In this document: in pieces, positions 50,153 to 57,712 of the stretch
Layout: the number at the start of each line of letters is the position of its first letter
Numbering within the stretch: the first letter of the stretch is position 1
Source: Sulfuritalea sp.
Lineage (GTDB): Bacteria > Pseudomonadota > Gammaproteobacteria > Burkholderiales > Rhodocyclaceae
Direction: 5' to 3'
Length of the DNA: 64,000 bases
NCBI GenBank assembly: GCA_023229685.1
Contig: JALNYT010000009.1
Coordinates: 1-64,000 of the forward strand
The notes under the pieces: model-generated
Database searches by the model: none
What the model saw: only the letters and a program-made list of their open reading frames with translations
Told to the model about the DNA's origin: nothing
Made by a program: the position numbers and the translations under genes

Positions 50153-51949
50153 TCAAAGGTCCAGTTGCAGGGACGCCAGGCGCGCATACAGCCCGCCCTG
50201 GTTGCGCAAGTCATCAGGGGTGCCGATCTCGACGACGCGCCCCCTTTCCATCACCACGATTCGATCGGCTTTTTGTACCGTCGCCAGCCGGTGGGCGATG
50301 ATCAGCGTGGTGCGGCCCTCCATCGCGGCGTTGAGGCCCTGCTGAACCAGGACTTCCGATTCCGCATCGAGGGCGCTGGTGGCTTCGTCGAGCAGCAGCA
50401 AGGGCGCCCCTTTCAGGATCGCGCGCGCAATGGCGATGCGCTGACGTTGGCCGCCGGACAGGCGTGTGCCGCGTTCCCCGAGGAAGGTCTGGTAGCCCTC
50501 CGGCAGCCGGTCGATGAACTCGTCCACCAGCGCAGCCCGGGCCGCTTGCACCACCTCCGCGTCGCTCGCGCTGGCGCGGCCGTAGCGGATGTTCTCCAGC
50601 GCGTTGGCCGAAAAGATCACCGGGTCCTGCGGCACGATCGCGATGCCGTCCCGCAGGTCGTGCAGGCTCAGCTGCCGGATATCCTGCCCGTTGAGCCGGA
50701 TGGCGCCTTCCGACACCTCGTAGTAGCGCAGCAGGAGCTGGAACAGGCTGGTCTTGCCGGCGCCGGAAGGGCCGACCAGGGCGACGCTCTCGCCCGGCGC
50801 GATGTCCAGGCAGATGTTGTCCAGGGCCCGCGTTTGCGGCCGCGCCGGATAGCTGAAACTGACGTGATCAAGACGGATCGCCGCTTGCGCCGGATGCGCC
50901 GGCACTACGGGCTTTGCTACTTCGCGAATGGCGGACTCGGCATGCAGCAGTTCCAGAAGCCGCTCGGTCGCACCGGCAGCGCGCATCACGTCGCCCCAGA
51001 CTTCGGCCATGGTTCCCACGCCGCCAGCCACCAGCGCCGCGTATAGCACGAAGGACGCCAGTTGGCCTCCGGTCAGGATTCCGTCGTGTACCTGGCGGGC
51101 GCCGATCCACAGCACGAAAATGATGGTGCCCATGACCGCCGTGATGATCAGTACCGTCAGCGCCGCCCGGACCCGCGTGCGCCTGATCGCGGTGACGAAA
51201 CTCCGTTCCGTGCGCTCGGCGAAGCGTCCGGCTTCCTGCTGCTCCTGCGTATAAGCCTGCACCGTCGGCATGGCGTTGAGGATTTCGCCTGCCAGGGCTG
51301 AGGCATCCGCGATCCGGTCCTGGGATTCCCGCGAGAGCTTCTTCACCTTGCGGCCGATGGCGATGATGGGCAGGATCAGCAGTGCCATCAGGCCGAGGTT
51401 CAGGGAGAACAGGTAGAAACTGGTGACGGCCAGCATGACCATACCGCCGATGAACTGGAACAGGCTGCGCAGGCCCATCGAAATGGAACTGCCGACCACG
51501 GTCTGGATCAGGGTCGTGTCGCCCGTCAGCCGGGACAGCACCTCCCCCGTCTGCAGGGTCTCGAAAAACTGCGGCGACTGCGCCAGCACGCGCGCATAGA
51601 CGGCATTGCGCAGGTCCGCCGTGACCCGCTCGCCGACCCATGACACCGTGTAAAAGCGCGCCGAGACGGCGAGCGCCCATAGTATCGCCAGCCCGAACAG
51701 GGCAATAAAGTGCCCGTTCAGACTCAATGCGCCGAGCAGGCCGCCAGTCGCACGCTCGCGAGCACCGAAGCCGAAATCGATCAGGTCGCGGAAGGCCAGC
51801 GGCACAAGGAGGATAGTCGCGGAGCCGACACACAGCAGCACGAACGCCAGCGCAAGCCGCGCCCGGTAAGGCCGCAGGAAGGGCCACAGGCCTTTCAGGG
51901 GCGACAGGCGGCGGGGGCTTAAAGGCGGGATTGAGATGTCGTTGGTCAT
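50153..51949 (-). CDS. ABC exporter, fused membrane and ATPase domains (MsbA/lipid type)
   Basis: The protein has 598 residues from ATG 51949; a TTG at 51955 is possible. Six membrane helices (about 25-320) precede an ATPase with Walker A LVGPSGAGKTSLFQLLLRYY, signature LSGGQRQRIAIARAI and Walker B LLLLDEATSALDAESE. It is a half-transporter that should dimerise. The closest group is the MsbA/BmrA-like exporters of lipids or drugs; the substrate is not readable. The 94-bp convergent gap before it has no clear terminator. Confidence 0.88.
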   Translation of the reverse strand: MTNDISIPPLSPRRLSPLKGLWPFLRPYRARLALAFVLLCVGSATILLVPLAFRDLIDFGFGARERATGGLLGALSLNGHFIALFGLAILWALAVSARFYTVSWVGERVTADLRNAVYARVLAQSPQFFETLQTGEVLSRLTGDTTLIQTVVGSSISMGLRSLFQFIGGMVMLAVTSFYLFSLNLGLMALLILPIIAIGRKVKKLSRESQDRIADASALAGEILNAMPTVQAYTQEQQEAGRFAERTERSFVTAIRRTRVRAALTVLIITAVMGTIIFVLWIGARQVHDGILTGGQLASFVLYAALVAGGVGTMAEVWGDVMRAAGATERLLELLHAESAIREVAKPVVPAHPAQAAIRLDHVSFSYPARPQTRALDNICLDIAPGESVALVGPSGAGKTSLFQLLLRYYEVSEGAIRLNGQDIRQLSLHDLRDGIAIVPQDPVIFSANALENIRYGRASASDAEVVQAARAALVDEFIDRLPEGYQTFLGERGTRLSGGQRQRIAIARAILKGAPLLLLDEATSALDAESEVLVQQGLNAAMEGRTTLIIAHRLATVQKADRIVVMERGRVVEIGTPDDLRNQGGLYARLASLQLDL

Positions 51950-52062
51950 GCGCAATTATCGCTGCGTCCTGCACCGCCCTGCTTTTGGTTCAATAAATTT
52001 TTGCGTCGCTGCGACCTGTCCCTGGTTTCCGCGCCGACCGCGAGCGTGCACCGCATCTGCGG

Positions 52063-52614
52063 TCAGGGAGCCGGAAGCGCCCGGAATCCGAAGCGTAGCG
52101 CAACATCATGGCAGTTGATCGACTGCAGGGGCAGACCACACCAGAACACGCCGGAGCCGCCCGCCATTGTTTCCAGCAGAGCGCCCTCCCCGGCAGGTTC
52201 TCCATACGCATTCTGGCAGGCCGCGACAAAGGCCGGAAGATCCCTGTCGTCCAGCAGTCCGATGCCCGATGCGGTATGCAGCAGCGCGTTGCCTTCTTCG
52301 TCCAGATAGGCGGCGACGACCGGGCCAGCGGCAACCCCCGTGTGAACGGTCAGTCGGCCGTCTGCTTCCAGCCGCAGGACCAGCGGCGTGTAGTCGAGCG
52401 CCACGAACACCGCCTGTGGGCCATTCTGGAAAACCCAGTTGCCCGAAGCGTCGGCACCGTAGTGACTGTTGATGAAGCCGATCAGGCCTGCGTGGCTAAT
52501 GGCCTGCCCCTTCAGGCGCCAGCATCCGCGGCGATCGAGCGAAAGCCAGCCATAGCAAGCAGGTACCTCGGGCCAGTTCACTGCGACCGGGAAATCGGGG
52601 GTGGGCATGCTCAT
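52063..52614 (-). CDS. Uncharacterised protein
   Basis: The protein has 183 residues from ATG 52614, with GGAG upstream. It begins MSMPTPDFPVAVNWPEVPAC and has segments YGWLSLDRRGCWRLKGQAIS and NWVFQNGPQAVFVALDYTPL. It has no signal peptide or membrane segment. I recognise it as the kind of conserved hypothetical protein seen in betaproteobacteria but cannot name a family or function. It follows slyD on the same strand after a terminator. Confidence 0.75.
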   Translation of the reverse strand: MSMPTPDFPVAVNWPEVPACYGWLSLDRRGCWRLKGQAISHAGLIGFINSHYGADASGNWVFQNGPQAVFVALDYTPLVLRLEADGRLTVHTGVAAGPVVAAYLDEEGNALLHTASGIGLLDDRDLPAFVAACQNAYGEPAGEGALLETMAGGSGVFWCGLPLQSINCHDVALRFGFRALPAP

Positions 52615-52631
52615 TCGTCTCCACCAAGTAA

Positions 52632-52654
52632 ACAAGGGGGCCAAGCCCCCCTGT
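52632..52654 (-). terminator. Terminator after slyD
   Basis: On the minus strand, ACAGGGGGGCTTGGCCCCCT folds into a G/C-rich stem and is followed by TGTTTACTT. It ends the bcp-slyD transcript just before the ribosome binding site of the next gene. Confidence 0.65.
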
Positions 52655-52675
52655 TTGCATTCACGTCAAGCGGGC

Positions 52676-53158
52676 TCAGTGGTGATGCCCGTGCTCACCA
52701 TGAGGATGGCCGTGAGTGATTTCTTCGGCGGTGGCAGCGCGCACGCCTGTCACGGTGCAGGAGAACAAGAGTGCGATGCCGGCCAGCGGATGGTTGCCAT
52801 CAACCACTACCTTGTCGTCGGCGATATCGGTGATGGTAAACAGTGCGTCGTCATCTTCGCCATCCTCGCTGCCGCGCTCGAATTGCATGCCGACTTCGAT
52901 GTTTTCAGGAAATAGCTGACGCGACTCGATGGCGACGAGTTCGGCGTCATATTCACCAAACGCATCTTCCGGCTCCAGTCTCACCTCGAGGGCATCACCC
53001 TCGGTCTTGCCTTGAAGTTCCTCTTCAATGCGATCGAAAATGCCACCATAGCCACCATGCAGATAGACCAGCGGTGCCGCGCCTTCGTCGACGGCGGCGC
53101 CGTCGCTGTCCTTGACGCTGTACTTGAGGGTGACGACGGTGTTTCTAGCGATGAGCAT
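52676..53158 (-). CDS. slyD: FKBP-type peptidyl-prolyl isomerase SlyD
   Basis: The protein has 160 residues. An FKBP domain is split by the insert-in-flap chaperone domain (PEDAFGEYDAELVAIESRQL), and GNHPLAGIALLF closes the fold. The tail THGHPHGEHGHHH is the metal-binding His-rich end typical of SlyD, here shorter than in E. coli. It is a chaperone/isomerase and possible nickel donor. The start overlaps the end of bcp by 14 bp. Confidence 0.94.
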   Translation of the reverse strand: MLIARNTVVTLKYSVKDSDGAAVDEGAAPLVYLHGGYGGIFDRIEEELQGKTEGDALEVRLEPEDAFGEYDAELVAIESRQLFPENIEVGMQFERGSEDGEDDDALFTITDIADDKVVVDGNHPLAGIALLFSCTVTGVRAATAEEITHGHPHGEHGHHH

Positions 53159-53639
53159 GTTGCTTTCCTTTGCCGTTGAGGCTTTTTACCAGTTGATAGA
53201 CCTCGGCGGCATGCCCTTTCGGATGCACATCGTAGAGGGCGTGACGAACAATGCCTTCTTTATCGACGACGAATGTCGAACGTATTACACAGAGCTTCTT
53301 GTGGCCGTCCCGTTCGCGAAACTGGGACACGCCGAACTTGCGGCAGACATCACCTTCCTCGTCCGACAACAGCCGCACGGACAGGCCGTGCTTGTCGCGA
53401 AAATCCGCATGCGAAAGACAATCGTCGCGCGAGACGCCGAGGATGACGCAGTCAAGCCGGGCAAATTCGCCTTCGTGATCCGAGAACTCCGCCGCCTCCA
53501 GCGTGCAGTAGGGCGTGCCGTCGCGCGGATAAAAGAACAGCACGGCATTCTGGCGGCCGCGTAGCGAAGCAAAATCGAACAACTCCATATCGGCGTCGGG
53601 CAGCGAAAACTCCGGCGCTTTTTCTCCTTGATGCAGCAT
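53145..53639 (-). CDS. bcp: Peroxiredoxin, Bcp/PrxQ type
   Basis: The protein has 164 residues. The peroxidatic motif FFYPRDGTPYCTLEAAEFSD has the catalytic Thr and Cys but Tyr in place of the usual Gly before the Cys. A second Cys about 30 residues on (ILGVSRDDC) is a possible resolving residue. It reduces peroxides with thioredoxin. It is first in a two-gene unit with slyD. Confidence 0.92.
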   Translation of the reverse strand: MLHQGEKAPEFSLPDADMELFDFASLRGRQNAVLFFYPRDGTPYCTLEAAEFSDHEGEFARLDCVILGVSRDDCLSHADFRDKHGLSVRLLSDEEGDVCRKFGVSQFRERDGHKKLCVIRSTFVVDKEGIVRHALYDVHPKGHAAEVYQLVKSLNGKGKQHAHR

Positions 53640-53696
53640 GCGGTTCTCCTTCTGCGGCGAACTCGATTCATTCTAACCGAGTCCACAGGGAAGGAA

Positions 53697-54845
53697 TCAA
53701 GTCCCGCTGCCTTCCTCCTCGATCGCCAGCACATCCTCGCGCCGGTGGGGACTGGCGAGGTATTCGAGAGAGCGCATTTCGATCAGGCGACTGACGGTAC
53801 GCTGGAATTCGCCGGCCTGCACGCCATGCGTGTAGAGTTCTTCCGCCGGGCAGGCGGCGCCGATGATCAACTTGACGCGGTGATCGTAAAGCACATCGAC
53901 CAGCCAGGTGAAACGCCGTGCTGCGCTGGCCATCTCCGCGCCCATCTTCGGCACCCGGGAGACGAACATGGTGTGATGGCGGTTGGCCAGCCAGAGGTAG
54001 TCATTCTGCGAACGCGGACCGCCGCACAACGTGGCGAAATCGAACCAGATCACGCCCGGCGCGCGATGCACCACCGGCAGCGCCCGGCCCAACACTGCCA
54101 CCGGCTGGGTGTGCCCATGCCCACCGGCGATCCTGTGAAAAGTGCCTTCGAGTGCGGCAGCGGCTGCTGCATCGTCGGTCGATACAAAGACCTGGGCCTG
54201 CTCCAGGGCTCGCAGGCGATAGTCGATACCGGCATCGATCTCGATCACATCGAGCTTCTGTCGCAGCAGGGCAATAGTCGGCAGAAACAGTTCGCGCTGC
54301 AGGCCGTTCGGATACAGGCCATCGGGCGGATAGTTGGAGGTGATGCAGAACACCACGCCGGCATCGAACAGGGCCTGCATCAGGCGGCCCAGCATCATGG
54401 CGTCGGCAATGTCGGAGATGTGGAATTCGTCGAAGCACATCAACCGCGTTTCACTTGCGATGCGCGCTGCCACCTTTGCCACAGGATCGGATTCATTGCG
54501 ATGCGTCCGCAAGGATTCGTGGATTTCGCGCATGAAGGCGTGGAAATGCACGCGGCGCTTGCGCCGGTAGGGGACCGCGGCAAAGAAGCAATCCATCAGG
54601 AAGCTTTTGCCGCGCCCTACTCCACCCCAAAACCAGACACCGCGCGGCAACTCGGGGCGGGCCAGAAGTTTCCTGAGCCTGCCGCGCCGCGCCGCCTTGA
54701 ATGCCAGCAGATCGTCATAGAACTTCTGCAGGCGCCGGGCCGCGATCATCTGCGCCGGATCAGCCTCGATGCCACGCGCGGCCAGCGCGGCATTGAAGCC
54801 TTCGATCATGCCGTCTTTGGGGACCTTGAGAATTTTGTGGGGCAT
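53697..54845 (-). CDS. zapE: ZapE/AFG1-like cell-division ATPase
   Basis: The protein has 382 residues. Walker A GGVGRGKSFLMD (about 74-85), Walker B LMCFDEFHISD and the family segment VHFHAFMREIHESLR are present. ZapE acts on FtsZ in E. coli; the yeast relative Afg1 assists mitochondrial quality control. It starts 94 bp after lpdA, past a terminator-like hairpin. Confidence 0.94.
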   Translation of the reverse strand: MPHKILKVPKDGMIEGFNAALAARGIEADPAQMIAARRLQKFYDDLLAFKAARRGRLRKLLARPELPRGVWFWGGVGRGKSFLMDCFFAAVPYRRKRRVHFHAFMREIHESLRTHRNESDPVAKVAARIASETRLMCFDEFHISDIADAMMLGRLMQALFDAGVVFCITSNYPPDGLYPNGLQRELFLPTIALLRQKLDVIEIDAGIDYRLRALEQAQVFVSTDDAAAAAALEGTFHRIAGGHGHTQPVAVLGRALPVVHRAPGVIWFDFATLCGGPRSQNDYLWLANRHHTMFVSRVPKMGAEMASAARRFTWLVDVLYDHRVKLIIGAACPAEELYTHGVQAGEFQRTVSRLIEMRSLEYLASPHRREDVLAIEEEGSGT

Positions 54846-54892
54846 TAACCGAGGGTACCGTCGCGGCCCAGAGGGACCGGGACAAAATGAGA

Positions 54893-54920
54893 AGGGCGGC
54901 CGGCTTGGCCCGACCGCCCT
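54893..54920 (-). terminator. Terminator-like hairpin after lpdA
   Basis: An 11-bp stem, AGGGCGGTCGG with its near-complement, followed on the minus strand by TCTCATTTTGT. It lies 19 bp after the lpdA stop and probably ends or reduces TCA-block transcription before zapE. Confidence 0.6.
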
Positions 54921-54939
54921 GAAGCCACGGACGACAAGG

Positions 54940-56379
54940 TTAGAAATGCAGCGCGCGCTTGTCTACCGCCAGCGCGGCTTCGTGCATCGCTTCCGAAAGC
55001 GTCGGGTGGGCGTGACAGATGCGGGCGATGTCTTCTGACGCAGCATTGAATTCCATCGCCACCACGGCTTCGGCAATCAACTCCGAGGCATTGTTGCCGA
55101 TCACATGGACGCCGAGAACACGGTCGGTCCTGGCGCAAGCGAGCATTTTCACGAAGCCGGTGGTATCGCCCTGCCCCAGCGCGCGGCCATTGGCGGCAAA
55201 CGGGATCTGCCCGATGCGGTATTCGATGCCTTCGTTTTTCAACTGCTGTTCGGTCTTGCCCACCCAGGCGATTTCCGGATGAGTGTAGATGACCCAGGGC
55301 ACGGTATCCAGGTTGACGTGTCCCTTTTGTCCGGCGATGCATTCCGCCACCATGACACCCTCTTCCATGCTCTTGTGCGCCAGCATCGGCCCGGGAACGA
55401 CGTCACCTACAGCCCAGACATTGGGCAGGTTGGTGCGGCAATTGTGGTCCACGGCAATGTAGCCGCGCGGATTCAAGGCGAGGCCGACATTCTCTGCACC
55501 AAGGCCTTCGGTATGTGGCACACGACCGACGGAGACAATCAGGCGATCGCATTGCAGAGTCCGGGTTTCGTCGCCAATTTCATATTCGACGCTTACTTGA
55601 GCATCGCGACCCTTCTTGCCGGTTTCGACCTTGGTGATCTTGACCCCGAGCTGGATGTCGAGTCCCTGCTTCTGCGTGAAGATTTTCCAGGCTTCCTTGG
55701 CCACGGCCTGATCGGCGGCGCCGAGAAAATCCGGCAGGGCTTCGAGTATCGTAACTTCGGAACCCAGGCGCTTCCATACCGATCCGAGTTCCAGGCCAAT
55801 CACGCCGGCACCGATGACGCCGAGCCGCTTGGGCGTCGAATCGAAAGCAAGCGCCCCGACGTTGTCGCAGATTACCTTGTTGTCGACCGCAATGCCCGGT
55901 AGATGACGCGCCGTGGAACCGGTGGCGACGATGACATGGCTTGCTTCCACGATTTCACCGTTTACATCGACCCGCCAGCGCTCTTCCTCGCGGCCGACAA
56001 ACGTGCCGTGGCCGGGCAGCAAGGTGATCTTGTTCTTCTTGAACAGTGCCTTGATGCCGCCGGTCAGCTGGCCGACGATGTTGTCCTTGCGCTTGATCAT
56101 GGTCGCCACATCCATCTTCACGCCGGAGGTGGAGATGCCATGCATGACAAAAGAGTGGCTGGCCTGCTCGTACAGTTCCGAGGACTGCAGCAACGCCTTG
56201 GAGGGAATGCAGCCGACGTTAAGGCAGGTGCCGCCGAGACGGACCTCGCCCTTCGGGTCGGCGTAACTCTCGGATTCGATACAGGCGGTGGACAAACCCA
56301 ACTGTGCGGCACGAATTGCCGCCACATAGCCGCCGGGGCCGCCACCGATCACCACGACGTCGAATTGTTTGTTTGCCAT
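54940..56379 (-). CDS. lpdA: Dihydrolipoyl dehydrogenase
   Basis: The protein has 479 residues. FAD-binding VVIGGGPGGYVAAIRAAQLG, redox-active Cys52/Cys57 in GGTCLNVGCIPSKAL, the NAD-binding domain and the C-terminal His/Glu pair (CHAHPTLSEAMHEAAL) are all present. It is the E3 subunit that reoxidises lipoyl groups of the 2-oxoglutarate dehydrogenase encoded upstream. An unusual inverted repeat lies in the 93-bp gap before its start. Confidence 0.96.
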   Translation of the reverse strand: MANKQFDVVVIGGGPGGYVAAIRAAQLGLSTACIESESYADPKGEVRLGGTCLNVGCIPSKALLQSSELYEQASHSFVMHGISTSGVKMDVATMIKRKDNIVGQLTGGIKALFKKNKITLLPGHGTFVGREEERWRVDVNGEIVEASHVIVATGSTARHLPGIAVDNKVICDNVGALAFDSTPKRLGVIGAGVIGLELGSVWKRLGSEVTILEALPDFLGAADQAVAKEAWKIFTQKQGLDIQLGVKITKVETGKKGRDAQVSVEYEIGDETRTLQCDRLIVSVGRVPHTEGLGAENVGLALNPRGYIAVDHNCRTNLPNVWAVGDVVPGPMLAHKSMEEGVMVAECIAGQKGHVNLDTVPWVIYTHPEIAWVGKTEQQLKNEGIEYRIGQIPFAANGRALGQGDTTGFVKMLACARTDRVLGVHVIGNNASELIAEAVVAMEFNAASEDIARICHAHPTLSEAMHEAALAVDKRALHF

Positions 56380-56395
56380 GAAAAACCTTTCTTTG

Positions 56396-56454
56396 CCACA
56401 GAGGGCACAGAGATCACAAAGACAACTCCGGGCCTTGCTCTGTGCCCTCTGTGG
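56396..56454. repeat. Perfect 17-bp inverted repeat between odhB and lpdA
   Basis: CCACAGAGGGCACAGAG (56396-56412) and its exact complement CTCTGTGCCCTCTGTGG (56438-56454) are separated by 25 bp. Each arm is itself built from CACAGAG-type units, a repeat family I have seen between genes in other proteobacteria. It would form a strong RNA hairpin just before lpdA. Confidence 0.75.
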
Positions 56455-56472
56455 TCTCTGTGGCTAATTGGT

Positions 56473-57702
56473 TCAGACGTCCAGCAGGAGGCGTGCCGGA
56501 TCTTCCAGCGCATCCTTCATGGTCACCAGGCCCAGCACCGCCTCGCGGCCGTCGATGATTCGATGATCGTAGGACAGCGCGAGATAGTTCATCGGGCGGA
56601 TCACGATCTGGCCATTCTCGACCACCGGGCGATCCTTCGTCGCATGCACGCCGAGGATGGCGGACTGCGGCGGATTGATGATCGGAGTTGACAGCATCGA
56701 GCCGAAAATGCCGCCATTGGAAATGGTAAAGGTACCGCCGCTCAGGTCTTCGAGCGAGAGCTTGCCCTCCTTGGCCTTGGCGCCAAACTCGGCAATCTTC
56801 TTTTCGATCTGGGCCAGGCTCAACTGGTCGGCATCACGCAGGATCGGCACCACCAGGCCGCGCGGGCTGCCGACGGCAATGCCGATGTCGAAGTAGCCGT
56901 GATAGACGATGTCGTTGCCATCGATCGAGGCATTGATCACCGGGTATTTCTTCAGGGCGGCCACCGCGGCCTTGACGAAAAAGGACATGAAGCCGAGTTT
57001 GACGCCATGCTCCTTCTCGAACCTCTCCTGGTACTTCTTGCGCAAATCCATCACCGGCGCCATGTTGACCTCGTTGAAGGTGGTCAGGATGGCGTTGGTG
57101 GCCTGCGACTGCACGAGGCGCTCGGCAACGCGGACGCGCAGGCGCGACATCGGTACGCGCTGCTCGGGACGATCGGCGATGATGGCCTCCGCACTGACGA
57201 CATTGGGCTGCGGCAGCGCGGGCTTGGCAGCAAGAGTCGGCGCTGGTGACACGGCGACGGTGGCAGGCGCCGGGGCCACTTTGGTGCCGCCGCTGACGTC
57301 TTCCTTGAGAATGCGGCCACCGCGGCCACTGCCCTGCACGTCGGCCGCGGCGATACCTTTTTCATCCATGATCTTGCGCGCTGCCGGCATCGCGGTCGCG
57401 GCGGCCGTCGGGGCTGGCGCCGCAGCCAGTTTCGCTGCGGCAGGGGCTGCCACAGCGCCCTTAGCTTCGGTATCAAGCTGGGCAATGACTTCACCGGCGA
57501 CTACCGCTGCACCGTTACCTTTGATGATCTTGACGATCACGCCGGCGCTGGGCGCGGGTAGTTCAAGAACCACCTTGTCGGTCTCGATATCGATCAGGTT
57601 CTGATCCCGAGCGACGGCATCGCCTTCCTTGACATGCCAGGCCGACAAGGTGGCCTCGGCGACCGACTCGGACAGTTGCGGAACTTTGACTTCGATCAGC
57701 AT
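56473..57702 (-). CDS. odhB: 2-oxoglutarate dehydrogenase E2, dihydrolipoyl succinyltransferase
   Basis: The protein has 409 residues from ATG 57702, 10 bp after odhA. The lipoyl domain has Lys43 in IDIETDKVVLELPAP. A subunit-binding domain (ARKIMDEKGIAAADVQGSGR) lies at about 115-150, and the catalytic domain ends with LSYDHRIIDGREAV. The Ala/Pro linkers are normal for E2 proteins; the second one contains AVSPAPTLAAKP, which is repeat R6 translated. Confidence 0.96.
   Translation of the reverse strand: MLIEVKVPQLSESVAEATLSAWHVKEGDAVARDQNLIDIETDKVVLELPAPSAGVIVKIIKGNGAAVVAGEVIAQLDTEAKGAVAAPAAAKLAAAPAPTAAATAMPAARKIMDEKGIAAADVQGSGRGGRILKEDVSGGTKVAPAPATVAVSPAPTLAAKPALPQPNVVSAEAIIADRPEQRVPMSRLRVRVAERLVQSQATNAILTTFNEVNMAPVMDLRKKYQERFEKEHGVKLGFMSFFVKAAVAALKKYPVINASIDGNDIVYHGYFDIGIAVGSPRGLVVPILRDADQLSLAQIEKKIAEFGAKAKEGKLSLEDLSGGTFTISNGGIFGSMLSTPIINPPQSAILGVHATKDRPVVENGQIVIRPMNYLALSYDHRIIDGREAVLGLVTMKDALEDPARLLLDV
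57233..57256 (+). repeat. Dispersed repeat, copy R6 (inside odhB)
   Basis: Core AGTCGGCGCTGGTGA followed by CACGGCG. On the gene strand it encodes VAVSPAPTL in the flexible linker between the subunit-binding and catalytic domains of E2. Confidence 0.6.
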
Positions 57703-57712
57703 GATTTCTTCG

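Noticed and set aside
50153..51949. Calling the ABC protein MsbA.
   Set aside because: The architecture fits many half-size exporters, and there is no neighbouring lpxK or other lipid A gene to support it.
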